Below, piece after piece: positions 1 to 6,489 of a stretch of DNA of 64,000 nucleotides. Position 1 is the first letter of the stretch. Each line of letters begins with the position of its first letter. This DNA is from Achromobacter agilis (lineage in GTDB: Bacteria > Pseudomonadota > Gammaproteobacteria > Burkholderiales > Burkholderiaceae_B). The position numbers were made by a program, and so were the translations under genes. The notes beneath the pieces were generated by a model. The model saw nothing but the letters and a program-made list of their open reading frames with translations. It ran no database searches and had not been told where the DNA came from. The stretch is from assembly GCF_900496965.1 (NCBI RefSeq), contig NZ_UFQB01000006.1, positions 186,001 through 250,000 of the forward strand, read 5' to 3'.

Positions 1-297
1 CGTCGCCTTTATCTTGGCCGCCTGAACCTTCACCCCATCTTGCGTGAGTGCAGATTCCTCCAGGCCAAGGATCTCGGCCCGACGACGCCCGGTGATGCCT
101 ACCATCAAGCCTATCAAGGCTGTCATGTAGCTGCCCTCACCGCGGGCCTTGGCGATTTCCAGGAAGGTGTTCACCTCTACATTTTCCGGCTTGCGAGAAC
201 GCGGCCGCTCGGGGTTTCGGCTGACCCCATGGCACGGGTTAACATCGGCCATGCCGTGGCGGATATCGTTGCGCGGTACTTCGGCAAGGACGTGAAG
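1..297 (-). pseudogene. Tyrosine recombinase (phage integrase), truncated and running off the left edge
   Basis: Reading the minus strand from 297 gives 99 open codons with clear integrase features: a linker of the form ADVNPCHGVSRNPERPRSRK joining core-binding and catalytic domains, then TFLEIAKARGEGSY and MVGITGRRRAEILGL, which contains the first catalytic arginine in its usual setting. The rest of the catalytic domain (H-x-x-R and the tyrosine) would lie beyond the left edge. Upstream, an in-frame TAG at 298-300 removes the roughly 130-150 residue N-terminal domain that family members have, so the gene looks N-terminally truncated. It overlaps, in antisense, the start of the fragment at 229. 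Probably the non-functional or degraded integrase of the element. Confidence 0.7.
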
Positions 298-504
298 CTA
301 TCGGAGGCGGCGGAGCGAGCGGGCGTCAGCGCGGCTACAGCCACCAATCACAACGGCTAGATCAAGCTCTGGCTGTATGAGACACGCACTACGAAGCAGA
401 AGGGGGCGAGCGTGGAGCGGGCCAGTAGGGAGTCGAAGCGCTCGCCATGGAGTACGCGGCGGACCTTCTGTCGGCGAAAGGACTGTGTGACTGACCCTCT
501 TGCT
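229..504 (+). pseudogene. Phage-like small DNA-binding protein, broken by a stop and a frame change
   Basis: From ATG 229 the reading MARVNIGHAVADIVARYFG continues into KLSEAAERAGVSAATA, which looks like a helix-turn-helix, and stops at TAG 358-360. The same frame continues beyond the stop as IKLWLYETRTTKQKGAS, and the next frame carries MEYAADLLSAKGLCD ending at 502-504. Together these look like one small phage-type protein interrupted twice. The 5' end is antisense to the integrase fragment, suggesting a recombination junction near 230-300. I do not recognise the family, and the call rests only on protein-like composition. Confidence 0.35.
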
Positions 505-569
505 GGGTTGAATTTTCTCTGCGAAAGTTCGTCCCGTTTAGTCACTTTGAATAAGTGCGTACAAAGAAG

Positions 570-600
570 CCCGCCACGCGAAAGCAGGTGGGTTTTTTCT
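570..600 (+). terminator. Rho-independent terminator
   Basis: Stem CCCGCC (570-575) pairs with GGTGGG (587-592) around an ACGCGAAAGCA loop and is followed by six T. It would terminate plus-strand transcription of the broken gene upstream. Confidence 0.7.
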
Positions 601-645
601 TGCGTCTTTTCTACATTGCTCGCTGGCTGTGAACTAACCCATGCT

Positions 646-1110
646 TCAACGCTTAACACGCATGGACACGTCCACATGCGTGCCACGATCCAAATCTGCT
701 CCGGGTGTTTTATTCCACTCTGGAAGGGCAAGCAATTCGTTGCCAACTTCGCCAGCTTCGATTCGGCGAGCGATATCATCGAGCAATTCAGTGCGATTCG
801 CGAACCCCCGACCGCTCAAGTCGCGAATGAAAAGTCGATAGGTGAGGTTGGGTATTTGTCCCTTCACGACCCCCAGGTCGAGTATTTGGCTTTGTTCATT
901 TCGAATGAGCAGATGACCTGGGCGAGCATAGATGCGGTAGATGCGCCACGGTGACGAAATGGCTGCATGAATTGGTTTGGTTCTTGCAATTGCTGCTCTT
1001 TTCGCGTTTTGAGGCGGCGGTAGGAGCTTGACAAAGGCATGCGCGAATTTAGCAATGGACCTTCTGATCTCTCTCACGTGACTTTTGCCAATTGTGCGAA
1101 CGTAACCCAT
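646..1110 (-). CDS. Hypothetical protein, weakly supported
   Basis: A 154-codon open frame whose middle reads like protein (RIYRIYARPGHLLIRNEQ, then a stretch ending NELLALPEWNK). No family is recognised and no clear Shine-Dalgarno is seen at the first ATG. A shorter start is possible. It lies in the low-GC element and may be cargo, a remnant, or chance. Nothing else in 505-1379 is more convincing. Confidence 0.3.
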   Translation of the reverse strand: MGYVRTIGKSHVREIRRSIAKFAHAFVKLLPPPQNAKRAAIARTKPIHAAISSPWRIYRIYARPGHLLIRNEQSQILDLGVVKGQIPNLTYRLFIRDLSGRGFANRTELLDDIARRIEAGEVGNELLALPEWNKTPGADLDRGTHVDVSMRVKR

Positions 1111-1379
1111 TGCGTGTTAAGCAGAGAAGGTAGATTCTGTTGGCGTTGTACTCGGCGCATGTTTGCACTCCCAGATGGAAGACGGCGAGGTGACGCGCGT
1201 CCAATCTTTAAATGCTCAGCATACGCCACCTGTCATGTGCACATCGGCACAATGGAAGGTGGTTACACAAAACCTAGCGGAGGTGGTGCGCTATGCAAGA
1301 TCGGCCCGCGCAGCCTAGACTCCAACCGCGGCTTGGTGCTAATTGGAAACGTAGGTTGACTTTCGGGGGACGCGCGCCC

Positions 1380-1513
1380 ATAGTCGATTAGCGGCTTTTC
1401 GAGCATCGCGATTTTCGTCCGGTTTTGTGCCCTTCAGGGTGCTTCATTGTTCGCAGTCCTTTCCTTGACTAGCTCCTTTTTCGGGCGTTGCCCGCCATGT
1501 ATGGAGTCGAAGA
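1380..1513 (+). promoter_or_regulatory. Long leader of the cold-shock gene
   Basis: About 130 bases between the preceding non-coding stretch and the csp start. Contains a TTGACT that could act as a -35 element near 1465 and a small GGGC-GTT-GCCC hairpin just before the Shine-Dalgarno GGAG (1503-1506), seven bases before ATG 1514. Long structured leaders are usual for csp genes, where they control mRNA stability and translation in the cold. No matching cold box could be assigned by eye. The stretch 1111-1379 shows no gene I can support. Confidence 0.4.
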
Positions 1514-1720
1514 ATGGAAACCGGAATAGTCAAGTGGTTCAATGATGCTAAGGGCTTTGGGTTCATCATGCCAGAGGACGGTGGCAAGGACCTATTTGCT
1601 CATTTCTCTGAAATCGTCAGCGGTGACGGCCATAAAGTTCTGGTCGAGAATCAACGTGTGAGCTATGTCACCGCGCAAGGGGCTAAAGGCCCGCATGCAA
1701 CGCAAATTCGCGCGTTGTGA
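1514..1720 (+). CDS. cspA: Cold-shock protein, CspA family
   Basis: A 68-residue single cold-shock domain. It starts [18 protein letters not shown], which includes the RNP1-type motif KGFGFI (residues 13-18), and carries DLFAHFSEI near residues 26-34 as the RNP2-type motif. These aromatic residues bind single-stranded RNA or DNA. Length and order are those of a complete CspA-like nucleic-acid chaperone. The start is supported by GGAG seven bases upstream. It is followed 38 bases later by the small partner gene at 1759, probably co-transcribed. It lies on the putative element, so it is likely an accessory csp copy; the paralogue assignment is not certain, only the family. Confidence 0.93.
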   Translation: METGIVKWFNDAKGFGFIMPEDGGKDLFAHFSEIVSGDGHKVLVENQRVSYVTAQGAKGPHATQIRAL

Positions 1721-1758
1721 ACAACGGCCCTGGACTGATGAAGAGGCGCGGAGGACTA

Positions 1759-2016
1759 ATGTTTCATAACAACATGGTCTACAAAGGTTATCGACTGACG
1801 GCTAGCGTCTCGCGCATATCGGTTGGTGGCAGTCGACGGCCCGCCTTTACCGCAACAGTGGCATTGGAGGTCGTTTCGGATCAACATGACTTGAACGAAC
1901 CGCAAGTGGTGCCGATTTTTGCCTCAGGAGGGTTTGTTTCAAGCCCCGTATTGGCGGTAGATGCCGCCATAAATCATGGGCGTTACTTGGTCGATGCTCA
2001 CATGAGTCCTTCCTGA
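1759..2016 (+). CDS. Conserved small protein of unknown function, csp partner (YKGYRL family)
   Basis: 85 residues from ATG 1759, chosen because a perfect GGAGG lies just upstream (about 1750-1754); an upstream in-frame ATG at 1717 overlaps the csp stop codon and is less likely. The N-terminus has NNMVYKGYRLTASVSR and the C-terminus FASGGFVSSPVLAVDAAINHG. The same framework recurs in a second gene at 25713-25985 (NNLIYKGYRLTAKVSR and FAEGGFVFSPREAVHAAILHG), so this is a real family. It sits immediately after cspA, which hints at a role in cold or stress response. No catalytic motif, signal peptide or membrane segment is visible. Confidence 0.75.
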   Translation: MFHNNMVYKGYRLTASVSRISVGGSRRPAFTATVALEVVSDQHDLNEPQVVPIFASGGFVSSPVLAVDAAINHGRYLVDAHMSPS

Positions 2017-2028
2017 GCACGATCTGCC

Positions 2029-2052
2029 AGTCTGCCTGACGGTAGGCTTTTT
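2029..2052 (+). terminator. Rho-independent terminator after the csp gene pair
   Basis: AGTCTGCC (2029-2036), loop TGAC, GGTAGGCT (2041-2048), with two wobble pairs, then a T run. Placed 13 bases after the stop of the partner gene. Confidence 0.65.
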
Positions 2053-2075
2053 CATGTGTATCGATAGGCGGCGCG

Positions 2076-2156
2076 ATGCCGGTTCAGCAAATGAACAGGT
2101 ACGATATGGCAAACCGACTGCGCGAGATGGCAGATGCGATAGAGCGAACGGGCTAA
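2076..2156 (+). CDS. Possible 26-residue peptide
   Basis: Short frame encoding a charged amphipathic segment (NRYDMANRLREMADAIERTG at its C-terminal end). The composition is protein-like, but there is no strong Shine-Dalgarno and no recognised family. It may be the tail of a decayed gene. Confidence 0.2.
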   Translation: MPVQQMNRYDMANRLREMADAIERTG

Positions 2157-2345
2157 TCCACTGGGCAACGCTTGAGATCAGTGCGATGTCTGTTGGGGAA
2201 TTTGCGTCGGGTGCATGTCCCGGGACCGAAGAGACAATGCAATGCCCGATAGCCCCTGAGAGGCTGGTCGATCAAGTTATTACGATCAGGCTAACACGCT
2301 CAAGCTGAGCATCCGTCTGCCTAAACCATCATCATCCATCTGAAT

Positions 2346-2372
2346 CCGCCTGGCGAAAGCCGGCGGGTTTTT
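2346..2372 (+). terminator. Rho-independent terminator
   Basis: CCGCCTGGC, GAAA tetraloop, GCCGGCGGG and a T run. Lies immediately before the tRNA-Gly-like sequence. Confidence 0.7.
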
Positions 2373-2380
2373 GCATTTCT

Positions 2381-2453
2381 GCGGGCATGCTCATGGTGAG
2401 CCGCCGGCCTTCCAAGCCGCGCAGCGAGGGTTCGATTCCCTCTGTCCGCTCCA
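2381..2453 (+). tRNA. tRNA-Gly(UCC)-like gene with a shortened D-arm
   Basis: A 7-bp acceptor stem pairs GCGGGCA with TGTCCGC (one G-T), the anticodon loop is CTTCCAA (anticodon TCC, glycine), the T-arm is GAGGG-TTCGATT-CCCTC, and the end is TCCA with CCA encoded. The D-arm GCTC-ATGGT-GAGC has only a 5-base loop and a single base joins it to the acceptor stem; the anticodon stem has one C-C mismatch. It has terminators on both sides. It could be a functional divergent tRNA or a decayed attachment-site copy; tRNA-Gly is a frequent target of integrative elements in this group. Confidence 0.5.
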
Positions 2454-2462
2454 CACAATCCA

Positions 2463-2500
2463 AAGCCCCGATACGGATATCCCGGTCGGGGCTTTTGCTT
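2463..2500 (+). terminator. Rho-independent terminator after the tRNA-Gly-like gene
   Basis: AAGCCCCGA (2463-2471) pairs with TCGGGGCTT (2486-2494) followed by TT and a T-rich tail. It starts ten bases after the encoded CCA. The next 200 bases (2501-2700) hold no gene I can support. Confidence 0.8.
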
Positions 2501-2708
2501 TCTCCGCCCTCCCGCTATCGACGGCCGCGCGCCGGGCATGGCGTGCGGGGATTCGGTCATCGCCGCCAGGCGGTGTGCAGTCGCGTGTCCAAGACTCTGG
2601 GCTCGCCGATTCCGATCACTGCGATCGCCAATGGGGTCGATCCTGAAGCCTAGAAGCTCGGTTTATTAGAATAATTTCCTCGGCAGGCGGCATAAACGCT
2701 GGAAAGTG

Positions 2709-2760
2709 CCCCGGATTGTGATTCCGGTTGTCGTGGGTTCGAGTCCCATCAGCCACCCCA
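2709..2760 (+). mobile_element. 3' fragment of tRNA-His, probable attachment site
   Basis: Matches the 3' two thirds of a tRNA-His(GUG): anticodon arm CCGGA-TTGTGAT-TCCGG, T-arm GTGGG-TTCGAGT-CCCAT, 3' acceptor strand CAGCCAC and CCCA. The 5' side at the expected place (2685-2708) cannot pair with the acceptor strand and has no proper D-arm, so this is not a whole tRNA. A terminator follows at 2779, as expected for the original chromosomal flank of a tRNA gene. Best explained as the distal att copy left by an element inserted in tRNA-His. Confidence 0.75.
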
Positions 2761-2778
2761 CCGAATTCAAATGAAATC

Positions 2779-2815
2779 AGGCACTTGCGCGAAAGCGGAG
2801 TGCCTTTTTTCTTTT
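2779..2815 (+). terminator. Strong rho-independent terminator of the tRNA-His locus
   Basis: AGGCACT (2779-2785) and AGTGCCT (2799-2805) with an inner CGC-GAAA-GCG, then six T, C, four T. It separates the element end from the convergent LysR gene. Confidence 0.85.
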
Positions 2816-2819
2816 CGGA

Positions 2820-3770
2820 TCAGGCTTCGTGTGCGGCGCCTCCCTGGACCTTGCTCAACGACTCCAGCAGCAGATTGAGCGTGGGGCTGCGCTTGGCCCC
2901 TTTTCTCAGCACCAGTTCATAGGGTTCGCTGCGCGACTTGAGCTGCAGGGGCAGTACGCCGACGAGGTGGTGGCGGCAGAAGTAGTTCGCCACGTCGTCG
3001 GACACCAGGGCTACCAGATCGGTGTTGCGGCTGAGCAGGGACAGCGTCGTCAGGGTGGATGTGGTCTCGACCAGGTGCAGCGGGAAGTTGAGCTGCGCTT
3101 CGTGGAACTCTCGTTCCAGCAGCCGGCGCATGGGCATGTGGGCGCGATAGACCACCCAGCGGCTGTCCTGCAGCTCGGTCAACTCCACGGATTTCGCGCC
3201 CATGGCCGGGTGATCCACATTGGCGATCACCGAGAGCGCCTCGTCCTTGATGAAGAGCGATTCGTAAATGTCCGGATTCCGGCTGACCGAGGAGCGGCAG
3301 ATGGCCGCGTCCAGGCGGCCGCGGTCCACCAGGTCCAGCAGGGTTTCGCTGGTGTCCTCCACGACCTCTACCGTCATGCGCGGCTGCTGCTGAAGCAGGT
3401 CGGAAATCACATCGGTCAGCAGGGGCACCGCGCCCATGATGGTGCCGATGGCCAGCCGTCCGCCCGCGCCGCTGGCGATCGCGTCCAGTTCAAACCTCAG
3501 GTTATTGATGTCGGCCTGGATCAGGCGCGCGAACCGCAACACGCACTTCCCGGCTTCATTAGGTATTAACCCTCGGTTGGTGCGCTCGAAGAGCTCGACC
3601 TGAAAGGTCTGTTCCAGTTCGCGCAAGGCTTTGCTGGCGCCGGGCTGGGTGAGTCCCACCTTGTCCGCAGCGCCAAGCAGGGAGCCGCTTTCCTCGATGG
3701 CGATGAGCAGCCGCAGCTGCTTGGCATGCAGCCGCGACATCACGGAATTCAGACTTGGGGCAGGGCTCAC
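2820..3770 (-). CDS. LysR-family transcriptional regulator
   Basis: About 306-316 residues. An N-terminal winged helix-turn-helix (ESGSLLGAADKVGLTQPGASKALRELE) is followed by the usual linker and a substrate-binding domain beginning near GRLAIGTI and ending in the usual LTT region. Start is either GTG 3770 or ATG 3740 (MSRLHAKQLRL); neither has a good Shine-Dalgarno. It is divergent from the alcohol dehydrogenase gene at 3870 with 99 bases between, so it most likely controls the dehydrogenase/transporter/aldehyde dehydrogenase set. The sensed ligand is unknown. Confidence 0.93.
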   Translation of the reverse strand: MSPAPSLNSVMSRLHAKQLRLLIAIEESGSLLGAADKVGLTQPGASKALRELEQTFQVELFERTNRGLIPNEAGKCVLRFARLIQADINNLRFELDAIASGAGGRLAIGTIMGAVPLLTDVISDLLQQQPRMTVEVVEDTSETLLDLVDRGRLDAAICRSSVSRNPDIYESLFIKDEALSVIANVDHPAMGAKSVELTELQDSRWVVYRAHMPMRRLLEREFHEAQLNFPLHLVETTSTLTTLSLLSRNTDLVALVSDDVANYFCRHHLVGVLPLQLKSRSEPYELVLRKGAKRSPTLNLLLESLSKVQGGAAHEA

Positions 3771-3869
3771 TATGAGGAAAAGTTATATCTCTATCGCAAG
3801 CTGTCAGTGTACCGAAACTGGCTGCCTCCCTAGACTGCCCTTCGCAAACTGTTTTAACGAAGAGGCAAT

Positions 3870-5003
3870 ATGGCTTTGATCAATTACGTGACCGAAGTGC
3901 GTTTCGGCGCAGGCGCCCTGGCTGAACTGAAAGAGGTCTGCGGCAAGCTGGGCATTGCGAAACCTTGCATCGTGACGGACAAGGGCGTGGAAGCGGCCGG
4001 CATCGTCGGCAAGGTCCAATCCGTACTCGGCCAGCAGGGCACCGTTTTCAACGAGACGCCGTCCAACCCGTCCGAATCGGCGGTACGCGCGGGCGTCGAA
4101 GCCTTGAAGGCGGGCGGTTGCGATGGCATTGTTGCCGTGGGCGGGGGATCGTCCATCGATCTGGCCAAGGCGGTGGCCGTCGCTGCGCGCCATGACGGGC
4201 CGCTGCGCCAGTTTGCGCTGATCGAGGGCGGGCTGCAGCGCATCACCGCCGCCACGCTGCCCATTGTCGCCATTCCCACCACCGCGGGCACGGGCAGCGA
4301 AGTCGGGCGCGGCGCCATCATCATCCTCGACGATGGCCGCAAGGTCGGCATCCTTTCGCCGTATGTGATTCCCAAGGTGGCGATCTGTGATCCGGCGCTC
4401 ACGCTGGGCCTGCCCGCCGGGCTTACGGCGGCGACCGGCATGGACGCGATCGCGCATTGCATCGAGACCTTCCTGGCCCCGGCGTTCAATCCGCCGGCGG
4501 ACGGCATTGCGCTCGACGGCCTGTGGCGCGCCTGGCGCCACATCGAGCGGGCGTTCCACGAGCCTTCCGATATCGAAGCGCGCACCAACATGATGAGCGC
4601 CTCGCTGCAGGGAGCGCTGGCGTTCCAGAAGGGCCTGGGGTGCGTGCACAGCCTCAGCCATTCGCTGGGGGGTATCAACCCCAAGCTGCACCATGGCACG
4701 CTCAACGCCATCCTGCTGCCTGCGGTGATCCGCTACAACCGCGGTTCTGAATCGGTGGCGCGAGAGGACAAGATCGCCCGCCTGTCGCAGGCCATGGGCC
4801 TGCCGGCGTCGGAATCGATCGAGGATGCATTGGTGGCCAAGTCCCGCGCGCTGCAATTGCCGACGGGGCTGGGGCAGCTCGGCGTTACGGAGGCCTTGTT
4901 CGACCGTATCGTCCAGGGCGCGCTGGCCGACCACAGCCACCGAACCAATCCGCGGGAAGCGTCGGCCGCCGATTACGTCGAAATGCTGCGGCAATCGATG
5001 TGA
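3870..5003 (+). CDS. Iron-containing (group III) alcohol dehydrogenase
   Basis: A 377-residue Fe-ADH, an NAD(P)-dependent enzyme interconverting alcohols and aldehydes. The nucleotide site GGGSSID is at residues 91-97 and PTTAGTGSE at 136-144. The metal ligands fit the FucO pattern: D192, H196, H260 and H274. The start is supported by GAAGAGGC upstream. The family also contains maleylacetate reductases, but no ring-cleavage gene is near. First gene of a probable operon with the MHS transporter (5101) and a ketoglutarate-semialdehyde-type aldehyde dehydrogenase (6490). The natural reading is import of an alcohol or hydroxy acid, oxidation to an aldehyde here, then oxidation to an acid. The substrate is not deducible. 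Confidence 0.92.
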   Translation: MALINYVTEVRFGAGALAELKEVCGKLGIAKPCIVTDKGVEAAGIVGKVQSVLGQQGTVFNETPSNPSESAVRAGVEALKAGGCDGIVAVGGGSSIDLAKAVAVAARHDGPLRQFALIEGGLQRITAATLPIVAIPTTAGTGSEVGRGAIIILDDGRKVGILSPYVIPKVAICDPALTLGLPAGLTAATGMDAIAHCIETFLAPAFNPPADGIALDGLWRAWRHIERAFHEPSDIEARTNMMSASLQGALAFQKGLGCVHSLSHSLGGINPKLHHGTLNAILLPAVIRYNRGSESVAREDKIARLSQAMGLPASESIEDALVAKSRALQLPTGLGQLGVTEALFDRIVQGALADHSHRTNPREASAADYVEMLRQSM

Positions 5004-5014
5004 CATCCATCCAT

Positions 5015-5057
5015 GCACGCCCATGAGCGGCCGGAGCCCGGCCGCTCATGGGCGTGC
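5015..5057. repeat. Perfect 20-bp inverted repeat between two co-directional genes
   Basis: The arms at 5015-5034 and 5038-5057 are exact reverse complements, separated by AGC. It is GC-rich with no T run, so it is not a standard intrinsic terminator. It sits 11 bases after the dehydrogenase stop and 43 bases before the transporter start, where a stable hairpin could protect the upstream mRNA or lower expression of the downstream genes. Confidence 0.85.
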
Positions 5058-5100
5058 GCGACGAAACCATAGCCAATCATAGAAAAATGCAGGTGGAGAC

Positions 5101-6441
5101 ATGAGCAGCACTGCTTTAAACGCACTGGATTCCCTGGATTCCCGGGATTCCAAGGAAGCCCTGGTTCCGGATGCCGAGCGTCGCCGCGCGCTCTTCGGGA
5201 GCGCCGTCGGCAGCACCATCGAATGGTATGACTATTTCCTCTACGGAACTATGTCGTCCATCATTTTTGCCAAGCAATTCTTCCCCAGCGACAACGCGCT
5301 GGTGAGCCAGATGCTGGCGCTGGCGACCTTCGCGCTGGCGTTCCTGATCCGGCCGTTGGGCGGTGTGATCTTTTCGCATATCGGCGATCGCGTTGGCCGC
5401 AAGAAGACGCTTGCGATGACGCTGTCCATCATGGGGCTGTCCACCGTGCTGATGGGGCTGCTGCCGAATTACGCGCAGATCGGCCTGGCCGCGCCCATCC
5501 TGCTGACGCTGCTGCGCCTGCTGCAGGGGCTCGCGCTGGGCGGCGAGTGGGGCGGCGGCGTGCTGCTGGCGGTGGAGTATTCGCCGCGCAACAAGCGCGG
5601 CTTCTATGGCGCCGTGCCGCAGACCGGCGCGGTGCTGGGCCTGGCCCTGGGCAACATCATCACGTCGATGCTCAGCGCCAGCATGAGCGAGGAAGCCTTC
5701 CTATCCTGGGGGTGGCGCATTCCCTTTGTGGGCTCCATCGTGCTGGTGATGATCGGCATGTGGATCCGCAACGCCGTGGGCGAGACGCCTTCGTTCAAGA
5801 AGATCCAGGCCACGCGCAGCAGCGCGCGCATTCCGCTCAAGGAGACGCTGCAGCACCACTGGCGCGAGGTGCTGATCGCGATCGGCGCGAAGGTCATCGA
5901 GACATCGACCTTCTTCCTGTACGCGACCTTCACCATCTCTTACATGATGGACCACGGCTTTGCGCGCTCGACGATTCTCAACATCGTGCTGGTCTGCGCG
6001 TTGATCGCGTTTCCCTTCATGCTGTTCTTCGGCCATCTGTCCGACAGGATCGGCCGCAAGAAGGTCTTCATCCTGGGCAGCCTGGCATTCCTCGCCTGGA
6101 TCTTCCCGTACTTCTGGCTGCTGGACCAGAAGTCCGTCCCCGCCGCGGCGCTGGCCATCGTCGTGGGCCTGGGCATCATCTGGGCCAGTTACGGCGCCAT
6201 GATCGGGACGCTGCTGGCCGAGGCGTTTCCGGCGTCGATCCGCTACACCGGGATGTCGCTCGGCTACCAGATCGGAGCTGCGCTCGTCGGCGGTCCCATG
6301 CCGCTGATCGCCACCGCGCTGATCGCCTATTTCAGCGGCAGCTACGTGCCCGTGGTGCTCTTCCTCGCGGTTTGCGCGCTGGTCTCCATTGTGGCCGTGG
6401 CCATGGCGCGCGACCGCAGCGGCCAGCCGTTGGACGACTGA
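5101..6441 (+). CDS. MHS-family (metabolite:H+ symporter) MFS transporter
   Basis: 446 residues with about 12 membrane segments. Hallmarks of the MHS family are GSTIEWYDYFLYG in the first membrane segment, GDRVGRKKTL in the loop between TM2 and TM3, and a second copy GHLSDRIGRKKVF in the middle. The conserved RLLQGLALGGEWGGG is also present. Family members import organic acids or osmolytes (citrate, dicarboxylates, shikimate, proline/betaine) with protons. It lies between the two dehydrogenases of the module, so it probably imports their substrate. The specificity cannot be read from sequence. Confidence 0.93.
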   Translation: MSSTALNALDSLDSRDSKEALVPDAERRRALFGSAVGSTIEWYDYFLYGTMSSIIFAKQFFPSDNALVSQMLALATFALAFLIRPLGGVIFSHIGDRVGRKKTLAMTLSIMGLSTVLMGLLPNYAQIGLAAPILLTLLRLLQGLALGGEWGGGVLLAVEYSPRNKRGFYGAVPQTGAVLGLALGNIITSMLSASMSEEAFLSWGWRIPFVGSIVLVMIGMWIRNAVGETPSFKKIQATRSSARIPLKETLQHHWREVLIAIGAKVIETSTFFLYATFTISYMMDHGFARSTILNIVLVCALIAFPFMLFFGHLSDRIGRKKVFILGSLAFLAWIFPYFWLLDQKSVPAAALAIVVGLGIIWASYGAMIGTLLAEAFPASIRYTGMSLGYQIGAALVGGPMPLIATALIAYFSGSYVPVVLFLAVCALVSIVAVAMARDRSGQPLDD

Positions 6442-6489
6442 ATTCCGCCGCTTCTTCCCATCCCAACCCTCCAACAGGAACCCTCTCTC

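Larger units (their letters stand above)
1..2760. mobile_element. Right end of a probable integrative element at a tRNA-His site
   Basis: Segment with lower GC than the rest, holding a broken tyrosine recombinase (1-297), a broken phage-like gene (229-504), a cold-shock gene pair, and several short hairpin terminators. It ends at 2760 with a 3' portion of tRNA-His lacking its 5' half, followed at once by a strong terminator and ordinary high-GC genes. Tyrosine recombinases commonly insert elements into the 3' end of tRNA genes and leave such a partial copy at the far junction. The other junction would lie left of the window. The boundary at 2760 is seen directly; element identity is inference. 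Confidence 0.6.

Noticed and set aside
1039-1359. 106-codon plus-strand reading before cspA
   Set aside because: Composition with many Cys/Arg and no ribosome binding site; overlaps the leader region and no family fits.
2685-2760. Complete functional tRNA-His
   Set aside because: The 5' acceptor strand and D-arm do not pair; only the 3' part from 2709 matches.
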